Shown: positions 25,632-35,700, numbered from the stretch's first letter. The stretch: DNA of 64,000 nt from Ktedonobacteria bacterium brp13 (GCA_015099395.1 AP024096.1:4588001-4652000); one strand, 5' to 3'. Notes: generated from the sequence alone by a model not told the origin. Numbers and translations: made by a program.

Positions 25632-27872
25632 TTATTGCTGCGCTGAGAGTTGGAGACGCGGCGCTGGGCCGCAGCTCACGTTGTCGGAGTGGAAATATTG
25701 ACTGCCGGTAGGTGTCGTCCCGCACCAGCCCAGTGCTCGTTCGATGACGCTGTGCCAGATCGGTAGGGCTCCGGTTGTGCCGACGACTGCGCTATTCATG
25801 CGTGATCCGTTGACGTTGCCGACCCAGGTGCCCACGACGATATTTGACGTATAGCCAATTGTCGTATTGCCATCCTCTGTTTCGTCGGTGTTGCTGCTGT
25901 CGACGGCGACTGGATATTTACAATTCAGGCTGGTGGCGCATTGAGGATCCTGGTCAGCAAAAGAGATCTGTTGATCATCTCCGAATTTGTCGGCACGGGC
26001 CGGGACATTGCTCAAGTCGTCCGTAATGTGGTTGGCGACTGCTGCCGGAACTGCTTGTGTTGTCGGAGCTTGTGCGGTGTTGTAGTGATAGATCTGCTTT
26101 CCGTTGCGATCATAGATATCAAGAATCCCGGTCGGGGGCACGCGTTGTCCTTGATTGGCCAGAGCTTGATAGGCGTCAGTCATCTGTAGTAGCGATGCAT
26201 TTACCTGGCCGTTGGCAAAGTTTAGCATAGTATCTCCCGTATCTATCGTGCCTGGAGTTGTGAGGCCCAGACTTTGTGCCATATTACGTAGCCCTGTCTG
26301 GCCTACTTTGTCTACCGTTAGCTTCCCGAGATAGTTTGATGAGTCGATCAACGCTTGATCTGGAGGAAATTGGATGGTCAATTGACCATTATCGGTGTTT
26401 GTGACTGTGTTTTGATCGAAGGCTGCATAATCGATAGGAAACATGGTTGTTCCTGGGGGGCGTCCGGAGGGAATTTTGGCGTTCCAACTGGGCGGATCTG
26501 CCATATTCAATTGTCCACCCACCTCTGGATCTGTCGAGTTATAATCGGCACCACCATCCATGGCTAAGACCTCGCCCGTCTTCGCATCCAGTACGACAAC
26601 GGCCGCGCTGTGGATGTTCATCTGCGTACTGAGTACCATGTTGCCTCGCAGGTTCAATGGATAATATTGGTAGTCGGGCTGGTTGAGATGTTGATTGACG
26701 GCACGCTCAATATAGTTTTCTAGATTGACGTCCAGCGTGGTACGAATGTTGTAGCCGCCATATTCCAGCAGATCAAAGCCTGTGGCATAGTTGCCATCGC
26801 CCAATTGCAATGCAATCTGATTGACGACCCAATCCACAAAATAAGGAGCGAGCTTCGTATGTGGATATGGTTCAAAATTCGTATTAGCCATCAAGTTCTC
26901 CGCTTGCCGCGCCATCGCCACCGTGATGGGTTGTCCATCGAGGTTCATGTGCTGCGTAATCATGGCTTGCAAGACGATCTTTTGACGCGCGAGCGCCAGT
27001 TGTTTGGCTTCCGGACCAAGGGTCGGATCGATGATGCCGGGAGCATTGGGCATGGCGGCCAGTAATGAGGCACGCGCCAGTCCCAGGATGGGATCAAGTT
27101 GTCCTTTGGCATTATATTCCAGCCGCGCGATGCCAGGCGTACATGTATTATTGATAGCGCAGATGCTTCCTAGATGAAAGAAAGCTTCGGTCGCAGACTC
27201 TACGCCAATGTCGAATGAGCCAAAGGCGGCAACATTAAAGTACATGTCAAGGATCTGAGCCTTCGTATAATGTTGTGTCAGGCCAATCGCTTGCAGAGCC
27301 TCCTGAAGCTTGCGAGTCGCGGTGTGTTGCGTATTATGCGAGAGGTTTTTGATCACTTGTTGCGTGATAGTGCTTGCCCCACCATTTCCGCTGACGGCTG
27401 CGCGGAGCGTACTCGCTACATTGACGCCAGGATCGGTCCAGAACGTTTTATCCTCGGTCGCGATCATCGCATCCTGCATCACCTTAGGAATATCTTGCAG
27501 CGTAACAGGAACCCTCCGGCCGCCGTTGACCTGATTCTGATCATAGACATCGTAGAGCAGCACATCGTTACGGTCATAGATGTGTGAATCCTGAGCGATA
27601 TTTTCATGGGCATACTGATTAATATTTGGTAACAACTCTTGATAATCAGTATAGAGGAACCCGGCCACCCCGGCACTGAGTATGTAGATGATGGTGAGGA
27701 TCGCGAAGAGTACTTTTTTCCAGATTTTTTTCCTGGATGGTCGCGCTTTTCCGTGCCTCTCCGGAGGGAATTCAGATCCTTGAAGGCTTGATGTACTGTC
27801 CTGCGTAGGAAAAGGGATCTGGGGAACATCGGGTAAAAGTTCTATGCGTTTCAGGTAATAGATACTATCCAT
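25632..27872 (-). CDS. Class A penicillin-binding protein with degenerate transpeptidase
   Basis: Membrane-anchored murein synthase of bifunctional layout, ~746 aa: a basic cytosolic head, one helix ('VLFAILTIIYILSAGVAGFL'), a GT51 glycosyltransferase domain, then a transpeptidase domain. GT51 motifs are present: 'AMIATEDKTFW' (first catalytic Glu), 'GASTITQQVIKNL', and 'RKLQEALQA' (second Glu). In the transpeptidase the SxxK box, normally PGSxFKP, reads PGTTMFP, so both nucleophile Ser and Lys are gone. The KTG box is replaced by DSSNTDE; only SSN remains for SxN. It should therefore polymerise glycan but not cross-link. I chose ATG 27872; ATG 27914 adds 14 residues and neither has a good ribosome-binding site. 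It forms an operon with the S53 peptidase. Downstream wall genes are discussed in the findings. Confidence 0.88.
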   Translation of the reverse strand: MDSIYYLKRIELLPDVPQIPFPTQDSTSSLQGSEFPPERHGKARPSRKKIWKKVLFAILTIIYILSAGVAGFLYTDYQELLPNINQYAHENIAQDSHIYDRNDVLLYDVYDQNQVNGGRRVPVTLQDIPKVMQDAMIATEDKTFWTDPGVNVASTLRAAVSGNGGASTITQQVIKNLSHNTQHTATRKLQEALQAIGLTQHYTKAQILDMYFNVAAFGSFDIGVESATEAFFHLGSICAINNTCTPGIARLEYNAKGQLDPILGLARASLLAAMPNAPGIIDPTLGPEAKQLALARQKIVLQAMITQHMNLDGQPITVAMARQAENLMANTNFEPYPHTKLAPYFVDWVVNQIALQLGDGNYATGFDLLEYGGYNIRTTLDVNLENYIERAVNQHLNQPDYQYYPLNLRGNMVLSTQMNIHSAAVVVLDAKTGEVLAMDGGADYNSTDPEVGGQLNMADPPSWNAKIPSGRPPGTTMFPIDYAAFDQNTVTNTDNGQLTIQFPPDQALIDSSNYLGKLTVDKVGQTGLRNMAQSLGLTTPGTIDTGDTMLNFANGQVNASLLQMTDAYQALANQGQRVPPTGILDIYDRNGKQIYHYNTAQAPTTQAVPAAVANHITDDLSNVPARADKFGDDQQISFADQDPQCATSLNCKYPVAVDSSNTDETEDGNTTIGYTSNIVVGTWVGNVNGSRMNSAVVGTTGALPIWHSVIERALGWCGTTPTGSQYFHSDNVSCGPAPRLQLSAQQ

Positions 27873-28036
27873 ATATTTACAGGCTGTCCGGTAGACAGGA
27901 TATGCTAGCCACATCGTGCATCCTGCTCGCGGACATTTTCCTTCCTTTGTGCTTGCTATTGAAATCTTTCCACTTACATAGATAATCTATATTCACATCG
28001 CTGAAATGAGAAAAATGTGACATCTTTACAGGGTTT

Positions 28037-28241
28037 GGGGGTCGAGTATTAATGGACCGGGAAACCACGCTAAGCCACCAATGGCTTTCACAAGAACAGC
28101 TTTTTCTCTGAGAAAGTCCAAAAGAAATGCCCATATGAGAGATTCTCCTTCTCTTCGCTTCATAGCCTCGCGTTATCAACTGGCTTGAGAAGCGGCTCTC
28201 CAGCTTAGCGTGGTTTCCCGGTCCGTTAATGCTCGCCCCCC
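28037..28241. mobile_element. MITE-like element with 38-bp imperfect terminal inverted repeats
   Basis: The left arm 28037-28074 (starts GGGGGTCGAGTATTAATGG) and the right arm 28204-28241 match as inverted repeats at 35 of 38 positions and enclose about 130 bp without a gene. The first 22 bases recur at 30547-30568. The element sits between the penicillin-binding protein and the carboxypeptidase gene. It supplies the last codons and the stop of the latter, and probably lies in the promoter of the former. Confidence 0.7.
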
Positions 28242-29257
28242 CTATTTCGCAAAATTACAGTAGGAGACGGTGGTGGAAGAAGTGGCAGGCTAAAGCCCCA
28301 GGCAAGCATTGTCGCGGCATCGGTGAATCGTGATTGCGTAGCAACTTCAGTTCCCGTATAATCGCCATCATCTAAGAGCGCACCAATCAGGTATTGCCCA
28401 TTCTGCTTCGCGGCAAAGACCAGACAATTGCCAGCCTCACCCGTCGAACCAGTCTTGACACCAATCGCACCGGGATATACCTGAAGCAACTTATTAGTAT
28501 TATCCCATGTATACGCATGATAATCACTCGTCTGGCTCAAATCAAACTCCTGTGTATTCACAATCTGCGAAAATGTCTCATTTTGCATTGCATAGGCCGT
28601 TAATTTTGCCAGATCGGCAGCGGAAGAATACTGCTGTGGATTGACGTTGCCGCCCGGAAGATCGTACGGCAGACCATCAGGATTGACATAATGCGTATTG
28701 GTCAACCCCAGTTTCACAGCATGTTGATTCATCAGCGTCACAAAGCTTGCAGTTGAACCGCTCACACTATCAGCGACGGCAATGGCTGCGTCGTCACCAG
28801 AAGGCAGCATCAACGCATATAACAGGTCAATCATTGGCATCTTATCTCCCGCGACAAGACCTGCCGAACTTCCACCATTCTCAATTGGCTCGTTCACAGC
28901 ATCCTGACCAATTGTAATGATCTTATTGGGGTTCACTTTCTGCAACGCGATGATACAGGTCATAATCTTGGTCGTACTCGCCATTGGTAAACGAGCATTG
29001 CCATTCACGTTCATCAACGTTCTACCAGTGGTCGCGTCCATCAAAAAAGCACTTTTGGCGGAAACTGCAGGTGGAGTGCTATTCACCGTCAAAATCGGCC
29101 TGGGAGTAGGGGTAGGAGTAGGAGTAGGAGTAGGAGTGGAATTTGTAATCGCCACAATATTTTTGCCAGGACGGGTAAATAAAAGCAACGGTACAGTAAT
29201 TAAAAGTTCAACAACAATAACTAATAAAACTGTTGCAACAAGCTGACGTCTTTTCAT
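28226..29257 (-). CDS. D-alanyl-D-alanine carboxypeptidase (PBP5/S11 family)
   Basis: Extracytoplasmic serine peptidase removing the terminal D-Ala of the murein pentapeptide, 343 aa. An N-terminal membrane anchor (residues 7-27) is followed by a (PT)n linker. S11 motifs are intact: nucleophile S-T-T-K in 'PMASTTKIMTC', the SGD variant of SxN in 'LMLPSGDDAAIAVAD', and KTG in 'GVKTGSTGEAG'. The C-terminal domain of E. coli PBP5 is absent, as in many Gram-positive-type enzymes. The start ATG 29257 follows GAGAGGC. The stop TAA (28226) and the final residues RNRGGEH come from the arm of the MITE at 28037-28241, so the native C-terminus was probably altered. Neighbours are an L,D-transpeptidase upstream and the transpeptidase-deficient PBP downstream, all on the same strand. 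Confidence 0.92.
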   Translation of the reverse strand: MKRRQLVATVLLVIVVELLITVPLLLFTRPGKNIVAITNSTPTPTPTPTPTPRPILTVNSTPPAVSAKSAFLMDATTGRTLMNVNGNARLPMASTTKIMTCIIALQKVNPNKIITIGQDAVNEPIENGGSSAGLVAGDKMPMIDLLYALMLPSGDDAAIAVADSVSGSTASFVTLMNQHAVKLGLTNTHYVNPDGLPYDLPGGNVNPQQYSSAADLAKLTAYAMQNETFSQIVNTQEFDLSQTSDYHAYTWDNTNKLLQVYPGAIGVKTGSTGEAGNCLVFAAKQNGQYLIGALLDDGDYTGTEVATQSRFTDAATMLAWGFSLPLLPPPSPTVILRNRGGEH

Positions 29258-29327
29258 ATGAACAAGCCTCTCATTTTATGTGTTATACAATATCTTCTTA
29301 TTATGTTGAGCACAAAGAGGAAACAAG

Positions 29328-30461
29328 CTAATAGATGATGAGATTAGTTCCGATAGGAATCCGGTTGAACAGCGTTTCCGCCTCACCGATTGGCAAATTG
29401 ATACAGCCATGACTGCCATCACGACTCTCTGTGTTTCCGGTATGAGAATCATCGTGTGGGAATTCTTTATTCTGACCATACTGGCTATCATCCCGCCAGG
29501 GACTGGCATGAATGAAATACCCCAGAGATGGATCACTAAAGCCTTGCGCCCAGTGGACAAGGGTGGGTGGAAAATAGAAGGCCGAACCAGGTGCCTCGAA
29601 CGAGGTGAACAACGTTGACGCAAGATGCGAATTGATCGAGTACTCTCCGACGATGATAGGACGGTAAAATTGTCCCGTCACGACCTGATAGGCCTGAATC
29701 AATTTCCCATTCAGGTAGAGACGTAACGCCTGATCATAGGTCGAGACGACGATGACCATTCCAGCGGTTGCATGATAATACTGCATCATTTGCTGATCTG
29801 ACGTATGAAACTGATTCCACGCGACGGTCTGGGACTCCTGGACATTCTCTTCCATGGCATGCAGTAATGTCATATCAGCATTCGCTTCATTGATGACAGA
29901 TTGGTATTGATCAAGTGTACCGGCATTGTTGGCCGTTGTGAGGTCATCGTCAATAGCAGAACCGGCACCATAGTCATCCGGTTGTGCGAGATACTCAAAG
30001 TCGTATGGATAACTCTTCCCACTATACGCATCTTGATACTGATGTGTATTTCCCCAGTTCGTCGCCTCCTGATGAAATGACTGCACCAGGTACTTCGCCA
30101 GTGCCTGCGCCAGCGGTAATTGCGAGGGAGCCATCTGATCCTCAAGTTGTTGCGTGGCACTTTGGAGGTCCGCAACTGACTTCGCATTACGCAGCATCGT
30201 CTGGTCAGTGGCATATTGTTGTTGATACAGGGAAACATCGACCCCATCTTGTTGCATCAACGGAATCACACTCTGAAATTGCGTCAGTTCTTTTTGGGCC
30301 GTCGTTCTGGCTTGCTGGAGTGCTACATCCTGCGCACTTCGTTGCGGTAACTCTTTCACCTGGGTTATTGACATACTTCCGTTAGTACAAGCGGTCAACA
30401 TGACTAGAATGATAGATACGACACAGAGCATTCCTCTATTTTGCTTCGTAAACATTCTCAT
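29328..30461 (-). CDS. L,D-transpeptidase (YkuD) lipoprotein
   Basis: Cell-wall enzyme forming 3-3 cross-links or attaching proteins to murein, 377 aa. Lipobox VMLTAC puts the lipidated Cys near residue 25. Residues ~40-220 are helical and Gln/Asp rich with unknown fold. The YkuD domain occupies the C-terminal ~140 residues: 'LRLYLNGKLIQAYQVVTGQF' opening strands, the His of 'GYFIHASPW' and the nucleophile in 'DGSHGCINLPIGEAE'. Active-site His, Ser-His-Gly-Cys and Asn are all there. ATG 30461 (or 30455) is preceded by GGAAGGATG. The gene lies 70 bases upstream of the D,D-carboxypeptidase on the same strand, whose tetrapeptide product is the donor for L,D-transpeptidases, a functional match. 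A 66-bp copy of part of this gene lies just upstream. Confidence 0.92.
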   Translation of the reverse strand: MRMFTKQNRGMLCVVSIILVMLTACTNGSMSITQVKELPQRSAQDVALQQARTTAQKELTQFQSVIPLMQQDGVDVSLYQQQYATDQTMLRNAKSVADLQSATQQLEDQMAPSQLPLAQALAKYLVQSFHQEATNWGNTHQYQDAYSGKSYPYDFEYLAQPDDYGAGSAIDDDLTTANNAGTLDQYQSVINEANADMTLLHAMEENVQESQTVAWNQFHTSDQQMMQYYHATAGMVIVVSTYDQALRLYLNGKLIQAYQVVTGQFYRPIIVGEYSINSHLASTLFTSFEAPGSAFYFPPTLVHWAQGFSDPSLGYFIHASPWRDDSQYGQNKEFPHDDSHTGNTESRDGSHGCINLPIGEAETLFNRIPIGTNLIIY

Positions 30462-30480
30462 CAGTCATCACATCCTTCCT

Positions 30481-30568
30481 TGAAATTGCGTCAGTTCTTT
30501 TTGGGCCGTCGTTCTGGCTTGCTGGAGTTCTACATCCTGCGCACTTGGGGGTCGAGTATGAACGGACC
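30481..30568. repeat. 66-bp copy of an L,D-transpeptidase gene piece joined to a MITE end
   Basis: Bases 30481-30546 match 30274-30339 inside the L,D-transpeptidase gene with one mismatch. At 30547 the match stops and GGGGGTCGAGTATGAACGG begins, the same terminus as the MITE at 28037 (20 of 22 bases). It is too short to be functional and records a duplication or insertion event. Confidence 0.8.
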
Positions 30569-30609
30569 CCCGAGTTTTGCTATGCTCACGCCGATCACGC
30601 CAGAGTGCT

Positions 30610-31332
30610 TTAAACCAGCAAGCCATCCTGGATACGGATAATGCGCTGGGCGGCGCTGGCAATACGCTGATCATGGGTAGCGACAAGGAGACCGACGCCG
30701 GTCTGGTTGACGATCTCCTGGAAGAGCGTGATGACGTTGCGCCCGGTGAGCGAGTCGAGGTTACCAGTCGGTTCGTCGGCGATGATGAAGCGTGGACGAT
30801 GCACGAGCGCACGCGCCAGGGCGACACGCTGTTGCTCGCCGCCGGACAGTTCCAGACCACGATGGTCGACCTTCTCTTTTAAGCCGACGCGCTCCAATAC
30901 CTCTTGCGCTCGTGCGCTACGCTCCTTGCTCGCTGTACCCAGGAGACGCAGGGCGATCTCTACGTTCTCTTGCGCGGTCAGCGTCGGGATCAGGTGTGCG
31001 TTCTGGAAGAGCAGGCCAACACGTTCGCGACGTAAGGCCGCTCGCTGTGTCTCGTTCAAGCCTGCCAGCGACTGTCCTAAGATGGCGACACTCCCTTGCG
31101 TGGGGTCGTCCAGGCCGACGAGGATGTTAAGTAGTGTGCTTTTACCAGAGCCTGAACGCCCCTGTAAGGCGACAAACTCGCCTGGCATAATCGCGAGATC
31201 GATGCCACGCAAGACCTGTACGCTCCCAAAGCCGGTCTTGAAGTCACGCGTAATCTGCTCTGCGGAGACGACTGCGGTCCCTGCATCAACTGGCATGTCC
31301 ACACCCGCTACTCCTTGTGATGGATACATCAT
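30610..31332 (-). CDS. ABC transporter ATPase, LolD/MacB type
   Basis: Cytosolic ATPase of the MacB/LolD/FtsE branch, 240 aa. Motifs: Walker A 'LQGRSGSGKSTLLN', Q-loop LLFQNAHLIP, signature LSGGEQQRVALARAL, Walker B 'FIIADEPTGNLDS', H-loop VATHD. Everything needed for hydrolysis is intact. It is third in a minus-strand cluster after an FtsX-type permease (32750-35788) and another ATPase (31391-32665), only 58 bases behind the latter. Two different ATPases with one fused permease suggest alternative or heterodimeric engines for a mechanotransmission-type transporter acting on lipoprotein or envelope targets; the substrate is unknown. An adjacent ATG pair opens the gene and the exact start is uncertain by a few residues. 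Confidence 0.92.
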   Translation of the reverse strand: MMYPSQGVAGVDMPVDAGTAVVSAEQITRDFKTGFGSVQVLRGIDLAIMPGEFVALQGRSGSGKSTLLNILVGLDDPTQGSVAILGQSLAGLNETQRAALRRERVGLLFQNAHLIPTLTAQENVEIALRLLGTASKERSARAQEVLERVGLKEKVDHRGLELSGGEQQRVALARALVHRPRFIIADEPTGNLDSLTGRNVITLFQEIVNQTGVGLLVATHDQRIASAAQRIIRIQDGLLV

Positions 31333-31390
31333 TGTTATGCTCTCCTTCTCTCATAGTTGCTTGCGCTCATAGTTGATTGCCTACAAATAC

Positions 31391-32665
31391 TTACTGCTGG
31401 CCTGGTTGGTTAGCCCAGCCGGGTATATCAGTATCAGTATCAGTATCAGTATCAGTATCAGTATCAGTATCAGTATCAGTATCAGTGCTCGGCTCTGCCC
31501 AGAGCTGAATATGCGAGCGAGCAACTCTGACGTAGGCGCGACCATGGAAAGGAACCTGCAACAGTACCTCTTGCGGCAACTGGAGGCGACCGGCGCGATC
31601 GACCAGGACCGCTTCACGATGCGAACTGAGTGGCAGACCGATGACGGCGCTGCTCCCACTCCCTGACAGGTTCTGATACGACGTATCACCACTCCCAGCA
31701 GGCCAGAGCTCAACATGATTGAAGGAGATCCGTACCTCGACATGTCCGCGTAACGGAACCTGCTCAATGGCGAGCGCGGGCAATTGCAGTAATCCGACCC
31801 GATCGATATAGATAGCTTCTTGATGCGTCTCTTCCGGCAGACCAATAGCGGCACTTGTCCCACCCCCACCCATAGGCGACGTCTGATAGTGTGGCCCATT
31901 CAGAGGGAAAGAGAGTTGTGCCCCCTGTGGATAGCCAGTTTGCTGCGGCAGAGCCTGGCCTGGCTGGCTACGACGTATGGTCTCGGTACTGGTACGGCCA
32001 TCGCGGATGGCGATAGTGCGATCAACCTGGGCGGCGACCATGACGTCGTGGGTGACGATAATGATCGTGACACCAAACTGGCGGTTTATGCTCTGAAAAA
32101 AGGCCATCATCTCTTGCGTGGTCGCTACATCCAATTCGCCGGTCGGTTCATCGGCAAGCAACAAAGCAGGTTGGTTGGCGAGCGCCACAGCTATCGCGAC
32201 ACGCTGCTGCTGACCGCCAGAGAGTTGCGCAGGCTTGCGTTTCTCGTATGTGGGCAGGCCAATAATCTCCAACAGCTCTTGCGTACGACGCTTGCATTGC
32301 TTCGCACTAACACCGGCAAGGATCTGCGGCAGGTTGATATTCTCCTCGACGGTCAGGTCCGTAAAGAGGTTACGTCCACTCTGCTGCCAGACATGCCCGA
32401 TAATCGAGCCACGATAGCGTGCCCGCTCCTCATCCTTTAAGCGGGTAAGATCGTGTCCAGCAACCTGGACGCGACCCGCGCTGGGCAGATCGAGTCCGCC
32501 CAGAATATTGAGTAGTGTTGATTTACCAGAACCAGAGGCACCAACGATAGCGATCACCTCACCGCGCATCACATCCAGGTCCAGACCCTGTAACGCGACG
32601 GTCTCCAGTTCATCAGCTTTATAGATCTTAATAAGATTGTCGCAAATGACAAGATGCTCTTGCAT
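31391..32665 (-). CDS. LolD-type ABC ATPase with duplicated C-terminal domain and (TD)10 tail
   Basis: An N-terminal ATPase of ~225 residues with intact motifs (Walker A 'VGASGSGKSTLLN', signature QLSGGQQQRVAIAVAL, Walker B 'LLLADEPTGELD', H-loop VTHD), then an unusual ~200-residue extension. The extension contains two copies of a ~70-residue unit with the pattern SAxIGLPxxxHxEAxxxDR-x-GxLQLP and QVPxxGxxxVRxxxxHxxLW, at about residues 265-325 and 330-392. These are followed by ten Thr-Asp pairs and a short GWANQPGQQ end. I do not recognise the repeated unit; it may be a beta-rich sensor or docking module, reminiscent only in placement of C-terminal regulatory domains on sugar-importer ATPases. 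The gene lies between permease and second ATPase, spaced 84 and 58 bases. Confidence 0.88.
   Translation of the reverse strand: MQEHLVICDNLIKIYKADELETVALQGLDLDVMRGEVIAIVGASGSGKSTLLNILGGLDLPSAGRVQVAGHDLTRLKDEERARYRGSIIGHVWQQSGRNLFTDLTVEENINLPQILAGVSAKQCKRRTQELLEIIGLPTYEKRKPAQLSGGQQQRVAIAVALANQPALLLADEPTGELDVATTQEMMAFFQSINRQFGVTIIIVTHDVMVAAQVDRTIAIRDGRTSTETIRRSQPGQALPQQTGYPQGAQLSFPLNGPHYQTSPMGGGGTSAAIGLPEETHQEAIYIDRVGLLQLPALAIEQVPLRGHVEVRISFNHVELWPAGSGDTSYQNLSGSGSSAVIGLPLSSHREAVLVDRAGRLQLPQEVLLQVPFHGRAYVRVARSHIQLWAEPSTDTDTDTDTDTDTDTDTDTDIPGWANQPGQQ
31426..31485 (-). repeat. (TATCAG)10 coding microsatellite
   Basis: Ten perfect tandem hexamers encode the Thr-Asp tail of the ATPase at 31391. Perfection over 60 bp implies recent expansion. 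Unit length 6 preserves the frame, so copy number changes the tail length without breaking the gene. Confidence 0.97.
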
Positions 32666-32749
32666 GTATCCCCCTGTAATGAGAGCGGCGGCTATGTCTC
32701 CGCAGATCTCATAGACAATTGCTGCTGACTATTTTTCTTACTACTTTTC

Positions 32750-35700
32750 TTAATCTTCGTTGAGCCGTAACGTCTGGCTGATTGTTGGTTGAGCGGCATA
32801 ACGCGCCAGCGCCAGTAACAGAATAGCGCAGATAATCACGAAGCTGCCAAACAACAGACTCACCCAGGCAACCGGAAAGACCGTATGGAGGGGCAGGACA
32901 GCCTGAATAGAAGACCCGGGTTGTGTCCCGATGGAGATATCGCTACTGACCAGCGGGAAGGCCAGGCTCACCAACTGGGTTAGTATCCAGCCGATGCCCA
33001 GGCCGAGCAACAGGGCGATCGCGTATGTTGTCCCCTGCTCCCAGAGCAAGGTAGCGGCAATCTGACGTGGTGGCATACCAAGTGCACGTAGCAAGGTAAA
33101 GCTGGTCAATCTACGGGTGATGCCTAACCAGGCCGAGAGAAAGATGCCGATGGTCGCAAGCACCAGAATGGCAATGAGACCAAAGACCAGGATACTGGTC
33201 GTGTCCAGTTGGAGCGGATCGGTCTGTGCCTGCACCATTATGGTTTGCAGATCTTGTAAATCAGGTTGAGCACGATGAATACTGGCTAACGAGCTTGCAT
33301 CATTGTGCGCATGCAGCCAGACGTAGTTTGGTTGTAACTGCTGTCCCTGATGTCCCTTCGCATATACGGCCGCATAACTCTGGTAATCGACAAGCAGCCC
33401 GGCGCTAGAACGCGCATCATGTGGCAGATACGCTGCTTCTGCCAGCGCCACAAACTGCACATGCTGCCAATCACTGCTCGTGGTCGGCAACGTAAAGATT
33501 GCGCCCGGTGTGAGGTTCAACCCATTCCATAAGGTAGAATCGACAACAGCATAGACAAGGTTCTTACTGGTTGCATCGGCTCTATGAGCGGCTAGTTGAC
33601 TGGTTAGAGTCGCGAGCGATTGCGTAGAGTAGGTCGGTGTCCAGATCGCCGTCTGCGCATAGGTATCGGTATTGACAGCAGTCACAGACACATCAGGCCA
33701 AGCAAAGTTTAACGGGTTGCCACTGAGCATAAAATTATCGGTATAGCCCACAGAGGCAGATGCGACACCAGGGATCGCAGTATACTTCTGCTGAAGATCG
33801 CTAAGGAGCGTTTTTGACTGTGATGTCGTCTGTGAAGCAGTCGCAATAGCGCCACTGAAATCGGCACCGACCTGAAACTTCACATTATCGCTGGTATTCA
33901 CCTGTTGTGTCGCCAGGAATGACAGCAGGTAGAGCGAGAAGGCTAACGAGGTCGCAATGAGCAGGACCATACGTAGCATGGTCTGTGGCTGGCGCTCCAT
34001 CTGCGCAAAGGCCAGCACGCCAGGAGCCTGGTTACTACGAGAAATGATACGCGCTCCGAGACGCAAGAAGAAAGGCATAAAACGTAAAGCCAACAGAGAG
34101 ACAACAATGAGTACCAGTGGGGTACCCAGCAAGATCAGTGGAGCCAGCACCAACTCACTCCGTCCCCCAACCGCATGGTTAGCAACAACCGTCGTGTAGT
34201 AGTAGAACGCGCCCTCTGCAAGCAAGACCAGAGCCAGAATGAAGTCCAGATAGAGACGTCGCCACAAAGGGACCCGCGTAGTACGCGAGTTTTCCTGGCG
34301 CAGATCTACAATGGCAACCTTCGTCGCTTTTCTTACATTGATCATCATCACAACAACGACGACGATACAGACAATCAGCGCTAACCACAGAATAGAGAGC
34401 ATGCTAGAGAGCGGATTGCCGCTGACAGATGTCAGCGCAAAGTGTAACGCCCCCGGTACCACTATTGGTATGAGGTTGGTCAACAGGCTCACAAAGAGCA
34501 GAGCACAGAGCGGACCACCAATCAAGGTTATGACACCGAGGAAGAGACTTTGCAGCGTAAATGCGCCTGTTATATGACTCTGTACGGCACCGCGACTCCG
34601 CAGGAGTGTAATCGTCGTCTGCTGGCGCTCAACCAGAATAGTAGACAGCGTACTCACCATATACAGTGCAAGACCAAAGATTGCCAGCAGAAAGAACACG
34701 ATCAAGACCTGTTCAGTCGTCAACTGATTGTCAAAGCTATTCAGTCGATCAAGCGCACGTGACTGATAATACAGACTGGTCTGAGCAGTAGCAGAACTAG
34801 AATCTATATGCGACGTCAGCGCATTATAGTCCTGAAGCAGCACGCTGACATTCGATGCATTGATTTGTGCGACATTGAGAGGGTAGTCCCAATACAGATT
34901 GAATATAGGAGTGGTATTAGGACTACCACCACCACCACTCGTGAATGCCAGCGGTGCATTACTTGTCTGCACACCCTCTAGACTGGTTGAACTATTTGAA
35001 GTTTGATTGATAGGGAGGGCGTAGACCTTTGCTGCCAGGCTCTGTTGTGGAGCAAATACAAAGTAGGTCTCGCTAACCTGATCTGACCCGATGCCGTCAT
35101 TGCCAATAGACGGATCATTATAGTTATGCAGAAGAGGGCCAGCCGTCGACTTTATTGCAACAATACCGACCACCTGCAGGTGCCATACGGTCGAGCCAGC
35201 TATAATAGGATAGCGCACCGCTATTGTTGAGCCAACGTGCAGGTTCAATTTAACGGCAACGGCCTGCGTTGGCGCAATCTGCAAGGTAGTCGCATTCGTT
35301 TGCACCTGTGGTAGCTTGCCTTGAATGAGTGACAACTGATCCGCAATCTGCGGCATATCGTAGCCCTCAATCTCCATAAGATGCTGCGGATCCGTTTGGT
35401 TGGTAGCGGCATTGATTATTTGTAGTTGAGGAGTACTCAGCGAGAAGCGCACGCTCGGGCTAACGAAAGAACCCATGGTGCTCTGCACAAGCTGATCAAT
35501 ACTCTGCTGCTGCTGCTGCGTCTGCAGTGCAGTGGGATTCTGCGTATTGACAACACCACTGATTGCATTACCCGTCGACGGCTGGGTCGCCGCAGCAATT
35601 CCGGCCTCGGTAACCACGTTTGAGAAGAGCGGGATCGCACAGATGCTCCCGGTCATTACAATCATGGCACCAACAATAACGAGCAAAAGACCCCATGTCT

